Below the pieces are notes generated by a model, which saw only the letters and a list, made by a program, of their open reading frames with translations, was not told the DNA's origin and did no database searches. The position numbers and the translations under genes were made by a program. Below are positions 35,878 to 44,830 of a stretch of DNA of 64,000 nucleotides, in pieces. Source of the DNA: Roseibium suaedae (GTDB lineage: Bacteria > Pseudomonadota > Alphaproteobacteria > Rhizobiales > Stappiaceae); NCBI RefSeq assembly GCF_900142725.1, contig NZ_FRBW01000002.1, positions 372,001-436,000 on the forward strand. The letters run 5' to 3'. Position 1 is the first letter of the stretch; every line of letters begins with the position of its first letter.

Positions 35878-36600
35878 ATGATCCCGCTGGAGCTGCCCCG
35901 GTCCAGCGGCATGAAGCCGATCCATTTCACGATTCTGACCGGCGCAATCGCTCTGCTGACGGTGCTCTATATCGGCGTGCTGGCTGCCCGGTGGAGCGGA
36001 GCCTGGCGCGGCGACATGTATTGGACGCCGGACCTGACCGGCCTGCACATGCAGGTGGGGAACGTTGAGCTGCTGGTCGAAGGCAACCTGATGCGCACGC
36101 CCGCCCAACGTCTGACCCAGACACTCACCCAGGCAACCGGCGGCAGCCGGATGGACAAGCTTGAGCTGAGCACCCTCTGGCCGTCGATGACGGGAGCCGC
36201 CCCGGCAGACCGGCGGCAATTCGATGGCTTCCGCAAAGGATCCAATCTTATCGAGATCGATATCCTGGCTGAAACCGGACAGGAAACCATGCGCGACCAG
36301 CTTGAGCCCGTGTACCGCCGGCTGGCCCGCGGACAGGAAACAAAGGGACCGGCCGGTCTCAAGGTCCTGACCCTCTCCTCCCCGGTTGCCCTGATGCTGG
36401 ACCAGGTGATGTTCGAACCGGGAGAGGCATCTGACTACATTGCCCGCTGCCGCACCCCGAAAGGACAGCCCGCCGTATGCGAAAGAGAGCTGCGGACGGA
36501 TGGGCTCGTTGTCCGGTACCGGTTCGAGCGCGGGCTTCTGGCCAACTGGGGCCGGCTCGACCGCAAGGTCCTTGCTCTGATCAAGGACATGGCCGCCTGA
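35878..36600 (+). CDS. Membrane-anchored protein of unknown function
   Basis: A 240-aa protein with one N-terminal membrane helix (HFTILTGAIALLTVLYIGVL, residues 16-36) and a periplasmic domain of about 200 residues. WTPDLTGLHMQVGNVELLVE and SNLIEIDILAETGQETMRDQL are its most structured-looking parts. A pair of Cys residues (RCRTPKGQPAVCERE) could form a disulfide. An alternative ATG 11 codons in (MKPIHF) would remove a Pro/Ser-rich start. No family is recognised. A terminator follows. Confidence 0.7.
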   Translation: MIPLELPRSSGMKPIHFTILTGAIALLTVLYIGVLAARWSGAWRGDMYWTPDLTGLHMQVGNVELLVEGNLMRTPAQRLTQTLTQATGGSRMDKLELSTLWPSMTGAAPADRRQFDGFRKGSNLIEIDILAETGQETMRDQLEPVYRRLARGQETKGPAGLKVLTLSSPVALMLDQVMFEPGEASDYIARCRTPKGQPAVCERELRTDGLVVRYRFERGLLANWGRLDRKVLALIKDMAA

Positions 36601-36639
36601 GAACCACCTTCTCTTTCCTGAGCGGCCATTCCAGACAAT

Positions 36640-36676
36640 AAAAAACCCGGCTCGCGGAGGCGTGCCGGGTTTTTTG
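36640..36676 (+). terminator. Terminator after the membrane-anchored protein gene
   Basis: AAAACCCGGC pairs with GCCGGGTTTT over a 12-nt loop. An A-run precedes it and a T-run follows, so it may also serve the minus-strand DUF3126 gene. Confidence 0.9.
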
Positions 36677-36709
36677 TAACCAGATCCGCCAGGCGGACCG
36701 GTCAGACGA

Positions 36710-36925
36710 TCAAGCTTCTTCGAGATCCATCTCGAGGATGGCCATCTGGAAGTTCCAGCTCAGATCCTCGTCCTCGTCATCGCGGAAGATCACGCCGATG
36801 AACTCTTCCCCAATATAGACCTCGGCGGAATCATCCTTGCGCGGACGCGCCTTGAGCTTCAGCGTGGTCAGGGAAAACTTCTTCTGCAGGTAAGCTTCCA
36901 GCTTCTTGATTTCTTCAGCCTTCAC
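36710..36925 (-). CDS. DUF3126 family protein
   Basis: A 71-aa acidic protein recognised as DUF3126 from EIKKLEAYLQKKFSLTTLKL, EVYIGEEFIGVIFRDDED and DLSWNFQMAILEMDLEE. The GTG start has GGAG 7 nt upstream. No function is known for the family. It lies between cysE, about 75 bp upstream on the same strand, and a shared terminator, suggesting co-transcription with cysE. Confidence 0.88.
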   Translation of the reverse strand: MKAEEIKKLEAYLQKKFSLTTLKLKARPRKDDSAEVYIGEEFIGVIFRDDEDEDLSWNFQMAILEMDLEEA

Positions 36926-37002
36926 GTGGCTTCTCCAGATCTGTTCAGTGGTGAATTCGCGCGGACCCTACAGCAATCGGCAGGCTTGCCAACTGCCGGG
37001 TG

Positions 37003-37854
37003 TCAGCTTTCCCCGTGTTCCTGTTCTGCAACCGCATCGGCGGCCAGGAGCTGGTTCATGCTGCGCGCGGGTTCAGAGCAGCCCGCCCGCCCCACAACCT
37101 TCGCCGGCACACCGGCAACGGTTGAATTCGGCGGCACATCCTTCAGAACGACGGAACCGGCTGCAATGCGCGAGCAGTTGCCGATCTCCAGATTGCCAAG
37201 GATCTTGGCCCCGGCGCCAATGAGAACGCCGTGACGGATCTTCGGATGACGGTCGCCGCTTTCCTTGCCCGTCCCGCCCAGGGTCACGCCCTGGAGGATG
37301 GAGACATCATCGCCGATCTGCGCAGTTCCGCCAACGACCAGGCCGGTACCATGATCGATGAAGATGCCGCGGCCGACCGGAACTGCCGGGTGGATGTCCA
37401 CCTGGAAGACCTCAGAGGATCGGCTCTGCAGATAAAGGGCGAAGTCGTGACGGCCCTGACGCCAGAGCCAGTTGGCAAGGCGATGGGTCTGAAGCGCATG
37501 GAAGCCCTTGAAATAGAGCACCGGCTCCAGAAGACGGTTGCAGGCAGGGTCGCGGTCAAAGACGGCAACCATGTCCACCCGGAAGATCTCGGCCAGCACC
37601 GGCTCCGAGGCGAGAGCCTCCAGATAGGTCTGACGGATCAGAGACGCCGAAACGATGTCCCGGCCCAGACGGTCACCCAGGCGGTGGACGACAGCTTCTT
37701 CCAGCTTCTCGTGATTGAGAACGGTCTCATAGACAAAGGAAGACAGAGCCGGCTCGGCAGCGACCATGGCCTTGGCTTCTTCACGAAGCTGACGCCAGAC
37801 CGGATCATGCAGCGCGAGAGACGCCGCATTCTGGCGTGGACTTGGATTCGACAT
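37003..37854 (-). CDS. cysE: Serine O-acetyltransferase
   Basis: A 283-aa enzyme that makes O-acetylserine from serine and acetyl-CoA, the committed step to cysteine. The N-terminal helical domain (DPVWRQLREEAKAMVAAEPA, FVYETVLNHEKLEEAVVHRL) is followed by DRDPACNRLLEPVLYFKGFH and a left-handed beta helix with FIDHGTGLVVGGTAQIGDDV and DRHPKIRHGVLIGAGAKILG. AAGGAG lies 8 nt before the ATG. The last 30 residues hold the flexible tail used for feedback control and binding to CysK, although it ends EQEHGES rather than the usual Ile that contacts CysK. Confidence 0.93.
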   Translation of the reverse strand: MSNPSPRQNAASLALHDPVWRQLREEAKAMVAAEPALSSFVYETVLNHEKLEEAVVHRLGDRLGRDIVSASLIRQTYLEALASEPVLAEIFRVDMVAVFDRDPACNRLLEPVLYFKGFHALQTHRLANWLWRQGRHDFALYLQSRSSEVFQVDIHPAVPVGRGIFIDHGTGLVVGGTAQIGDDVSILQGVTLGGTGKESGDRHPKIRHGVLIGAGAKILGNLEIGNCSRIAAGSVVLKDVPPNSTVAGVPAKVVGRAGCSEPARSMNQLLAADAVAEQEHGES

Positions 37855-38016
37855 GGCTTGTCTCCTTTTCAAGCCGTCCTGCTTATGGACGCATAAGATA
37901 GGATCGTTCCGGGCAATTCCAAAGACAATCTTGCACCGGCGCTGACGGACTGGTTACCTGATCGCGAAACCGCCCGGCATTTGGACGGGTCACGAGACAG
38001 ATCAGGAGCCGCAATC

Positions 38017-38820
38017 GTGAAACCTTCCCCGGAACTCAGGACCGGAACAATCAGGACCAAGGTCGAGGGAACTGTTGGCTGGCTGGTAGTCGACAATGAG
38101 GCCAAACGCAATGCCCTGAGCCTGGCGATGTGGACACAACTTCCGGAACAGGTTGCGGACCTCAGTAGTCATCCGGATGTGCGGATGATCATCCTGCGCG
38201 GCGCGGGCGACAGCGCCTTCATCTCCGGAGCAGACATTTCCGAGTTCGAGGCGACCCGCGCCACGGCCGAAGCTGCCCGCGCCTATGACCAGATCAATGT
38301 CGCTGCCTTCAAGGCTCTGAAAACCGCTCCCAAGCCGACCCTGGCCATGATCCGGGGACATTGCATGGGCGGTGGTCTCGGCCTCGCCTTTGCCTGCGAC
38401 ATGCGGATCGCAGCACAGGGAAGCGTCTTTGCCATCCCAGCCGCCCGGCTCGGGCTTGCCTATCCGGTGGAGGCCATGGCCGACATCGTCGAGGCGGTGG
38501 GGCCAGCAACTGCCAAGCGCCTTCTTTTCACCGCCAGCCGCCTGACGGCAGAGGAAGCCCTGGCGGCTCATGTGATCGACGAACTGGTCAGCGCGGAGGA
38601 GCTGGAAGATCGTTGCCGGGCTCTGGCAGACACGATCAGTGCCAATGCGCCGATGACATTGAAAGCCGCCAAGCTGACGATCAACGCGCTTTCCAGTGGC
38701 GCAGCCGGGGACCTGGAAAAAGCGATGGCGGCGGCGGACGCCTGTTTCACCAGTTCCGACTTTGCGGAAGGGCGTTCCGCCTTTCTGGAAAAGCGCCAAC
38801 CCAGCTTCACGGGGAAATGA
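38017..38820 (+). CDS. Crotonase-fold (enoyl-CoA hydratase/isomerase family) protein lacking both usual catalytic Glu residues
   Basis: A 267-aa crotonase-superfamily protein from the GTG with AGGAG 8 nt upstream. The oxyanion-hole segments are present: FISGADISEFEATR and RGHCMGGGLGLAFACDMRIA. In hydratases the second segment carries a Glu (GGGCELA) and the following strand has PE; here they are GGGLGLA and FAIPAARLGLAY. Both acid residues are therefore missing, so simple enoyl-CoA hydration is unlikely. Other crotonase chemistries, such as isomerisation, decarboxylation or thioester hydrolysis with other residues, are possible. No beta-oxidation genes are adjacent. Confidence 0.8.
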   Translation: MKPSPELRTGTIRTKVEGTVGWLVVDNEAKRNALSLAMWTQLPEQVADLSSHPDVRMIILRGAGDSAFISGADISEFEATRATAEAARAYDQINVAAFKALKTAPKPTLAMIRGHCMGGGLGLAFACDMRIAAQGSVFAIPAARLGLAYPVEAMADIVEAVGPATAKRLLFTASRLTAEEALAAHVIDELVSAEELEDRCRALADTISANAPMTLKAAKLTINALSSGAAGDLEKAMAAADACFTSSDFAEGRSAFLEKRQPSFTGK

Positions 38821-38845
38821 CCCGGCACACCCACTTCAACTCCCC

Positions 38846-39059
38846 GATTCAACCTCTTCACAAAAGACGCGAAGCTTCTGGGCAGACTCAGCTTTCTCAC
38901 CTGAGCCAAACTTGAATCATCACTTCAAAAGAGAGAGTTTCCGTGAGTCGGCCTCACCAAAACTGGGCCAGCCTAACCAGTTAAAGCAGAATCGAAACCT
39001 GAAGAACTTGAATCAGATTCAGAACCTGAACAAACGGATTCAAGCCGCTGGAATGATTC
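38846..39059. repeat. Dense cluster of nine GANTC (CcrM methylation) sites
   Basis: GANTC occurs at 38846, 38885, 38914, 38945, 38989, 39010, 39016, 39037 and 39055: nine sites in 214 bp, where about one is expected by chance. The region is a convergent intergenic gap with repeated GAAxCTGAA-like words and the short palindrome GAATCAGATTC. No gene is seen in it. Confidence 0.8.
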
Positions 39060-39067
39060 CAGCTTTT
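39047..39067 (+). terminator. Short palindromic terminator-like hairpin between convergent genes
   Basis: GCTGGAATGATTCCAGC is a perfect palindrome about a central G and is followed by TTTT. It lies about 230 bp past the crotonase stop and just before the end of the convergent hydrolase gene. A modest terminator. Confidence 0.55.
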
Positions 39068-39073
39068 ACAGCT

Positions 39074-39952
39074 TCAAACCCACTCCGACGTCTTGAGCCC
39101 CAGCAGGAAGCCTTCCACCGCTCCGGCAAAGACATCATTGCGGTCACCTGCAACCATATGTCCTGCTCCTTGAATATCCGTAAACAAGGCGTGTGGAACG
39201 AGCTCCTGAAATTCACGGGCATGACTTTCCGAAACCAGCTCGGAATTCCGCCCCCGCACCAGCAGAACGGGCACCTGCAGATTGCTTGCCGCAGCCACCA
39301 TCCGTTCCTCGACCAAGGCCGCCTTGGCCCCGCCCGGAGAGCGCTCGGCTAGAATGAACTTTGGATCCCAATGCCAGCGGTAGCGTCCATCCTCTCCGAG
39401 CCGCAGGTTCTTTGACAGGCCCGAGAGATCGGTTGGGCGCTTGCGGTTCGGCAGATAGGCCGCAATCGCATCGGCCGCCTCTTCGACCGTGCCAAAGCCC
39501 GCCTCGATCCGGTCGCTCATGAATCCGATCACCTTGCCGACCCCGCCGTGATCCATCCGGGGCGTCACGTCGACCAGCACGAGCGCGGCAAGACACCCGC
39601 GCTGGATCTCGCCCTCAGCCAGCATCGACGCCAGACCGCCGAGCGACGCTCCGACCACGACGGGCCGGGCGCCGGTCTCCGCCAGGATCTGCCCGCTCAC
39701 CGCAACCAGATCTCCGGCAAAATCCTCAAAGCCGTAATGACCGGAGACAACCCATTCACTCTCCCCGTGGCCGCGCTGATCCATGCAGTAGACAACGTGA
39801 CCGAGAGCAGCGATGCGCTGCGCTGCCGCCGCCCAGGAATGGCGTGTCTGCCCGCCACCATGAAGCAGGAGAACCGGCTGCCCGCTCTCGCCGAAACGGT
39901 CGGCAACCAGACGATTGCCCTCCCTGCCTTCAAAGGTGACGAGCGCTGACAT
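39074..39952 (-). CDS. Alpha/beta hydrolase
   Basis: A 292-aa alpha/beta hydrolase-fold enzyme. Nucleophile elbow GASLGG (Ser), oxyanion HGGGQTRHSW, acid region LVRGRNSELVSE and catalytic His in IQGAGHMVAGDRND. YCMDQRGHGESEW is the usual post-strand-4 motif. Peroxidase- and epoxide-hydrolase-type members look like this, so the substrate is unknown. Its ATG overlaps the TGA of the preceding hydrolase gene (TGATG), so the two are translationally coupled. Confidence 0.88.
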   Translation of the reverse strand: MSALVTFEGREGNRLVADRFGESGQPVLLLHGGGQTRHSWAAAAQRIAALGHVVYCMDQRGHGESEWVVSGHYGFEDFAGDLVAVSGQILAETGARPVVVGASLGGLASMLAEGEIQRGCLAALVLVDVTPRMDHGGVGKVIGFMSDRIEAGFGTVEEAADAIAAYLPNRKRPTDLSGLSKNLRLGEDGRYRWHWDPKFILAERSPGGAKAALVEERMVAAASNLQVPVLLVRGRNSELVSESHAREFQELVPHALFTDIQGAGHMVAGDRNDVFAGAVEGFLLGLKTSEWV

Positions 39953-40707
39953 CAGTCCATCTCTCCGTTGAGGAATTCGAGAACACCCTGCTTGTAGACC
40001 TTGTCCCCGACGGCGACCATGTGGTCACGGTTCGGAATGTCCAGCACGCGTGCGTTCTGCATCAGGTCAGCCAGCTTCTGCGGCGAACCAGCAATGTCAT
40101 CCTTGGTCCCGACAGCGACCAGAACCGGACGGGTGATCCGGCCAACGTCTGCTTCGGAGATCTTCTGACGGGAAGACCGGATGCAGGCGGCCAGCGCCCG
40201 GCGATCCGACTTGGTCTGTTCGGCAAAGGCACGGAAGGCACGGCCCGTGCGATCGGAAACATCCTGAATGGTCTCTGCTTCCAGCCCCCGGGCAATTGGC
40301 TCCGGATCACCCACGCCGGTGATCATGCCGATGCCGAGACCACCGAAGATCACCCGCTTGACCCGGTCAGGATGATTGAGCGTCAGGAAGGCTGAAATCC
40401 GCGCGCCCATGGAATAACCCATCACGTCAGCGGCCTCGATGCCCAGATGATCGAGAAGACGCCGCGCATCTTCGGCCATCACCGGCGCACCGTAGGAATC
40501 GGAATCATAGAACTTGGTACTCTCGCCGTGACCACGATTGTCCAGCGCGATCACCCGGCGGCCGTCCTTCACCAGAAGATCGACCCAGCCCGGATAGACC
40601 CAGTTGATCGTGCCATTGGACGCAAACCCGTGAATGAGGAGGATCGGATCGCCTTCCCCCTCGTCCAGATAGGAGATCTCGATTCCATCCTTTTGAAACT
40701 TCGGCAT
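39952..40707 (-). CDS. Alpha/beta hydrolase
   Basis: A 251-aa alpha/beta hydrolase. LLIHGFASNG (oxyanion), IALDNRGHGESTK, nucleophile elbow GYSMGA, acid loop AVGTKDDIAG and His in NRDHMVAVGDK. It is shorter than its coupled partner and resembles it only at the fold level. TTGACGTAAACGGTAA, an imperfect palindrome about 15 bp upstream of the start, may be an operator. The two hydrolases form one transcript. Confidence 0.88.
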   Translation of the reverse strand: MPKFQKDGIEISYLDEGEGDPILLIHGFASNGTINWVYPGWVDLLVKDGRRVIALDNRGHGESTKFYDSDSYGAPVMAEDARRLLDHLGIEAADVMGYSMGARISAFLTLNHPDRVKRVIFGGLGIGMITGVGDPEPIARGLEAETIQDVSDRTGRAFRAFAEQTKSDRRALAACIRSSRQKISEADVGRITRPVLVAVGTKDDIAGSPQKLADLMQNARVLDIPNRDHMVAVGDKVYKQGVLEFLNGEMD

Positions 40708-40908
40708 TTTGACCTTACTTTGACGTAAACGGTAAATGTACTCCTTCCAGCTTATGGCGAATGCAGGCAGGGGAAAAGCCCTTCTCGCGCCTCATTCGTC
40801 CAGTAAACGGGACAGGATGGGGAAGGAAATGTCCTTTCCTCTACCCAAGCCGAATTCAAATGAGTATGTTCCGGCCAACGAAACCCTTTGACGTATTGGA
40901 TTGAACCG

Positions 40909-41154
40909 ATGGCGGATCACTTCATCCCGCACTTCCAGAACACCAGCGGCCATGACTCGATCGCAATCGGTGCGCATGAATTCATGTGCATCGGCGCAAA
41001 GCCCCCTTTCGATCATCCGCACATCTTCCTGGACATGGGCAATGAACACGAGATCGTGTGTCCCTATTGCTCGACGCTCTACAAGTTCGATTCGTCCCTG
41101 AAGCCGCAGGAAGCCTCCCCGGCCGATTGCACCTTCGTTCCTGCAGCGGCCTGA
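40909..41154 (+). CDS. Zinc-finger domain protein (CHCC/NDUFS6-like)
   Basis: An 81-aa protein with the zf-CHCC pattern: FDHPHIFLDMGNEHEIVCPY then CSTLYKF, giving a His and two Cys residues (CPYC), with another Cys in FMCIGAKPP as the fourth ligand. It is related to the NDUFS6/13-kDa zinc subunit of complex I. The ATG opening MADHFIPHFQN is favoured over a TTG seven codons upstream. It precedes the FAD monooxygenase gene by about 40 bp on the same strand. Confidence 0.85.
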   Translation: MADHFIPHFQNTSGHDSIAIGAHEFMCIGAKPPFDHPHIFLDMGNEHEIVCPYCSTLYKFDSSLKPQEASPADCTFVPAAA

Positions 41155-41190
41155 TCCTTCTCACGATTTACGGAAGTGGATGACTGACCC

Positions 41191-42411
41191 ATGGGTCCGT
41201 CCAAGACGATGACAGAACCTGCCCGGAGCACCGGGCCGGTTCTGGTTGCTGGCGCCGGCATCGGCGGCCTGACGGCAGCTCTTGCGCTGGCAAGGGTTGG
41301 CCACAAGGTCATCGTTGCAGAGCGCAGCCCCGAGCTTGCCGAAGTTGGCGCAGGCCTGCAGCTTTCCCCCAATGCCTGCCATGTGCTGGAACAGATCGGG
41401 GCTCTGGATGCCATCCATGGCGCGGGCTTCGAACCGGAAGCCGTCCGCATCCGCTCCGCCCGCTCCGGCGAGGACATCACACGGCTTCCGCTGGGTTCCA
41501 GCCTGCGCAAGCGCTTCGGCGCCCCCTATCTGGTCGTCCACCGGGCCGACCTGCAGCGGGCCCTGTTCGACACGGCCAACAAGCATCCGGAAATCGAATT
41601 CCGCTTCGGCCACAAGGTCGCAGGCCTCGAGGACGAACCGGATGCTCCCGTCCGTGTCCGGTTCGAGACGACCTCCGGCAGCACCAACATTGATGCCTTC
41701 GCAGTCATTGGCGCAGACGGCGTCTGGTCAGCCCTGCGCGGAATGATCCCTGGACACAGCGAAGCCAGGTTCAGCGGCCGCACCGCCTACCGGGCCACCG
41801 TTTCCTCGTCCCGTGTGCCCGATGACCTCCTGACCGATACAGGTCTGTGGCTGGGCAATGATGCCCATCTGGTCCATTACCCGGTCCACGGCAGCAAGGA
41901 CTTCAACATCGTTGCGCTGATCGAGGAAGACTGGACAGAGAAGACCTGGTCGGGAAGCGTCGACAGGGCCAGCTTCCTGCAGCACTTTGGCCGCTGGGCA
42001 CCTGAAGTGAAGGCTCTCCTGTCGGTGCCGGATACCTGGCTGAAGTGGGCTCTGTGCGGTGTGGATGGCTCGGGCCCCTGGACCCATGGCCGCCTCGCGC
42101 TCCTGGGCGATGCCGCGCATGGCATGCTTCCCTTTGCAGCGCAGGGAGCCGGCATGGCGATAGAAGATGCTGCCGTGCTCGCCAGCTGCCTGAAGCCAGG
42201 CACGGACAGTCCCGTTGCAGCGCTCAAGACCTATGAGGCAAAGCGCAAGGACCGGGTCGTAAAGGTGCAGCAGACCGCCGTCAGCAACGGCAAGATCTAT
42301 CACCTCTCCGGACCGATGGCGTTTGCCCGCGATACCGTCATGCGGCTGGCTCCGCCTGCCCGGCTCAGCAGCCGGATGGACTGGATCTATGGCTGGAAGC
42401 CCCCCGCTTGA
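41191..42411 (+). CDS. FAD-dependent monooxygenase (UbiH/salicylate-hydroxylase-like)
   Basis: A 406-aa class A flavoprotein monooxygenase. The dinucleotide fold is VLVAGAGIGGLTAALALARV (residues 17-36), with the DG motif in VIGADGVWSALRGMIPG and the second FAD motif in LALLGDAAHGMLPFAAQGAG. VHRADLQRAL is typical of the salicylate-hydroxylase/UbiH group. The substrate could be an aromatic metabolite or a ubiquinone precursor. A second ATG six codons in is an equally possible start. The zinc-finger gene upstream shares the strand. Confidence 0.88.
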   Translation: MGPSKTMTEPARSTGPVLVAGAGIGGLTAALALARVGHKVIVAERSPELAEVGAGLQLSPNACHVLEQIGALDAIHGAGFEPEAVRIRSARSGEDITRLPLGSSLRKRFGAPYLVVHRADLQRALFDTANKHPEIEFRFGHKVAGLEDEPDAPVRVRFETTSGSTNIDAFAVIGADGVWSALRGMIPGHSEARFSGRTAYRATVSSSRVPDDLLTDTGLWLGNDAHLVHYPVHGSKDFNIVALIEEDWTEKTWSGSVDRASFLQHFGRWAPEVKALLSVPDTWLKWALCGVDGSGPWTHGRLALLGDAAHGMLPFAAQGAGMAIEDAAVLASCLKPGTDSPVAALKTYEAKRKDRVVKVQQTAVSNGKIYHLSGPMAFARDTVMRLAPPARLSSRMDWIYGWKPPA

Positions 42412-42504
42412 GGCTCTGATTTCCAGCAAAACGCGCAGGCATTCTTGAGTGCAGGCCCAGCTTACGCTAAAGCCATCCTCCAATCAGCTCCCGGGAGATC
42501 AGCT

Positions 42505-43248
42505 ATGGCGGAAGGCGACGCACAGAACGAGGTAACCGCAGGTTTCCTTGTCATTGGCGACGAGATCCTGTCCGGACGGACGAAGGACAAGAATATCGGC
42601 TTCCTGGCCGACTATCTGACCGCCATCGGCATCGACCTTTGCGAAGTCCGCATCGTCCCGGATATCCGGGAAAGGATCGTGGAGGCCGTCAACGAGCTGC
42701 GGGCGCGTTACACCTACATCTTCACGTCCGGCGGTATCGGCCCCACCCATGACGACATCACCGCAGACAGCATTGCCGCTGCCTTCGGTGTCTCCATTGA
42801 CGTGGACCCCCGTGCCCGTGCCATTCTCGAAGCGCATTATCCTCCCGGACAGCTCACCCCTGCCCGCCTGCGTATGGCCCGCATTCCGGATGGCGCGGAC
42901 CTGATCGAGAATCCGGTCTCCAAGGCTCCCGGTTTCCGGATCGGCAATGTGCATGTGATGGCGGGCGTTCCCTCCATCATGCAGGCCATGGTCGATTCCA
43001 TCGCCCCGACCCTGAAGACGGGCGCAAAGATGCTGTCGCGGACCGTGGATGCGGATCTGCCCGAGAGCCGCCTGGCTGAGCGGCTGGCAGAGATCCAGCA
43101 GGCCTTTCCGGAAACGCTGATCGGTTCCTATCCCCGTACCACGGACGGCCGCTTCACCACCCAGGTGGTCATCCGCTGCCGGAACGAGGACAGCCTGGAG
43201 CGGGCAACGAGCACAGTTGAAGAGGCCGTGCGCCAAGCGCTGGCCTGA
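42505..43248 (+). CDS. CinA N-terminal-type (MoaB/Mog-like) molybdopterin-binding domain protein
   Basis: A 247-aa protein with only the first domain of CinA. Motifs are [40 protein letters not shown] and [20 protein letters not shown] with [13 protein letters not shown]. The C-terminal PncC amidase domain of full CinA is absent. In this group the domain may cleave ADP-ribose or act in nucleotide repair; a molybdenum-cofactor role is less likely. GGGAGA precedes the ATG. The gpt gene follows after about 50 bp. Confidence 0.9.
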   Translation: MAEGDAQNEVTAGFLVIGDEILSGRTKDKNIGFLADYLTAIGIDLCEVRIVPDIRERIVEAVNELRARYTYIFTSGGIGPTHDDITADSIAAAFGVSIDVDPRARAILEAHYPPGQLTPARLRMARIPDGADLIENPVSKAPGFRIGNVHVMAGVPSIMQAMVDSIAPTLKTGAKMLSRTVDADLPESRLAERLAEIQQAFPETLIGSYPRTTDGRFTTQVVIRCRNEDSLERATSTVEEAVRQALA

Positions 43249-43300
43249 CCTACCCCTTTTCCCGCCGGAAAGGCGGATATTGAGACAGGATTTAAGACCA

Positions 43301-43810
43301 ATGGAAAACCCAGCACAAGACAAAGCCTTCCCGGTTTCCTGGGACATGCTCCACCGCGATGCCCGCGCCCTCGCATGGCGCCTGTCCGGTCAGGGCGAAT
43401 GGAAAGCCATCGTTGCCATCACCCGTGGCGGCCTTGTCCCGGCAGCCATCATTGCCCGTGAACTCGGCATCCGCACCATCGAGACGGTCTGCATTGCCTC
43501 CTATCACGACTATGAAAACCAGGGCGAGCTGCAGGTCATCAAGCCGGTCGACCCGAAGGTCGTCGATCTGGAAGAAGGCCAGGGCAGCGGCGTGCTTGTG
43601 ATCGACGATCTGGTCGACACCGGCAAGACCGCCCGCGTTGTCCGCGAAATGCTGCCGAAGGCGCATTTTGCGACGGTTTACGCCAAGCCGATGGGCTGCC
43701 CGCTGGTCGACACGTTCATCACGGAAGTGTCCCAGGACACCTGGATCTACTTCCCCTGGGACATGGGCCTGCAGTTCCAGCCGCCGCTGGCAAAGGACAC
43801 CCGTGGCTAA
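43301..43810 (+). CDS. gpt: Xanthine phosphoribosyltransferase
   Basis: A 169-aa purine-salvage enzyme that converts xanthine or guanine plus PRPP to XMP or GMP at the membrane face. PRPP motif [20 protein letters not shown], Mg/base-binding [19 protein letters not shown], and the C-terminal [16 protein letters not shown], which marks Gpt rather than Hpt. The ATG opening [11 protein letters not shown] is preferred over an upstream start inside cinA. A terminator follows. Confidence 0.93.
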   Translation: MENPAQDKAFPVSWDMLHRDARALAWRLSGQGEWKAIVAITRGGLVPAAIIARELGIRTIETVCIASYHDYENQGELQVIKPVDPKVVDLEEGQGSGVLVIDDLVDTGKTARVVREMLPKAHFATVYAKPMGCPLVDTFITEVSQDTWIYFPWDMGLQFQPPLAKDTRG

Positions 43811-43855
43811 GCCTCAAGGCACAGCTTTCAAAGGGATTTCCCTTTGATGTCATTC

Positions 43856-43890
43856 AAGCCCGCCAGCCCTCTGGCGGGCTTGTTGCTTTT
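43856..43890 (+). terminator. Terminator of gpt
   Basis: AAGCCCGCCAG pairs perfectly with CTGGCGGGCTT over a 4-nt loop, followed by GTTGCTTTTT. Confidence 0.92.
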
Positions 43891-44058
43891 TGGCATCACA
43901 TGCGTGTGAGAAGACACACCCGGACCTCCTCTGCCACGATCTGGGCTCATTTTGGATGATACCCAGAGGCTCATGAAGGAACTTCTTTCACCCTTTTACG
44001 TTTAAGACTTGGATCCCTCCTCCCGATCCAACCGTCAAAAAGCACCAAGGCCCCATTG

Positions 44059-44742
44059 ATGTCCGTATCCGTTCCGCCCGTTACCCGCCGCGCCTTTCTC
44101 GTCTCGGCGTCCGCTTCCCTGCTTGCCGGCTGCATGGGCACCGGTCGGCCCCTTCCAGTGGAGGCTCCGACTTCGGTCGGACGGCGCATCGATCCGGAAT
44201 ATCTCTACATGTACCGCGCCATGCCGGAAGAGCAGTTCCCGCTGCCTGCCGTTGATCTCAGCAAGATCAATCCGGTCTATTACCGCCAGGTCGTGGACTT
44301 CGCCTCGAACGAGCCCACCGGCACAATCATCGTCGATACGCCCAACCGCTTCCTGTACCTGACCATGGAAGGCGGCAAGGCCATGCGCTACGGCGTCGGC
44401 ATCGGCCGCGATGGTTTCACCTGGGGCGGTACCGCACGCATTGCCTACAAGAAGGAATGGCCGGTGTGGACCCCGCCGTCCGAAATGATCGACCGTCAGC
44501 CGGAACTCGAACCCTATCGCAACAAGGGCATGGGTCCGAGCCTGGAGAACCCGCTTGGCGCCCGTGCGCTCTACATCTTTGAAGGCAACCGCGACACACT
44601 TTACCGCCTGCATGGCACCAATGAATTCTGGTCCATCGGCAAGGCCGTCTCGTCCGGCTGTGTCCGCCTGCTCAATCAGGATGTGATCGACCTTTACAAC
44701 CGCGTCCCCAACGGCACGCGTGTCGTCGTCCGCCAGTCCTGA
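44059..44742 (+). CDS. L,D-transpeptidase (ErfK/YbiS/YcfS/YnhG family), probable lipoprotein
   Basis: A 227-aa wall enzyme that makes 3-3 cross-links or attaches proteins to peptidoglycan. The N-terminus reads RRAFLVSASASLLAGC: an RR pair like a Tat signal, followed by a lipobox LAGC, so Cys25 is probably lipidated. The YkuD domain has NRFLYLTMEGGKAMRYGVGI, TPPSEMI and the catalytic RLHGTNEFWSIGKAVSSGCV. A TTG one codon upstream is ignored. It is monocistronic. Confidence 0.92.
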   Translation: MSVSVPPVTRRAFLVSASASLLAGCMGTGRPLPVEAPTSVGRRIDPEYLYMYRAMPEEQFPLPAVDLSKINPVYYRQVVDFASNEPTGTIIVDTPNRFLYLTMEGGKAMRYGVGIGRDGFTWGGTARIAYKKEWPVWTPPSEMIDRQPELEPYRNKGMGPSLENPLGARALYIFEGNRDTLYRLHGTNEFWSIGKAVSSGCVRLLNQDVIDLYNRVPNGTRVVVRQS

Positions 44743-44773
44743 GACTGATTTCCCCTCACCGGGCAAAAGAAAA

Positions 44774-44796
44774 GGCGGTGCGCCAGACGCACCGCC
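44774..44796 (-). terminator. Hairpin GGCGGTGCG/CGCACCGCC, terminator facing sfsA
   Basis: A 9-bp stem with a 5-nt loop. On the minus strand it is followed by TTTTCTTTT, so it best serves the minus-strand sfsA gene. A near-identical copy lies 212 bp to the right. Confidence 0.75.
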
Positions 44797-44830
44797 ACAG
44801 ACTGCCGACAAAGGTATAAATCTCCCGATC

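Noticed and set aside
40716-40731. LiuR-like operator before the coupled hydrolases
   Set aside because: The palindrome is imperfect (two mismatches between halves) and no branched-chain or fatty-acid genes are nearby to support it.
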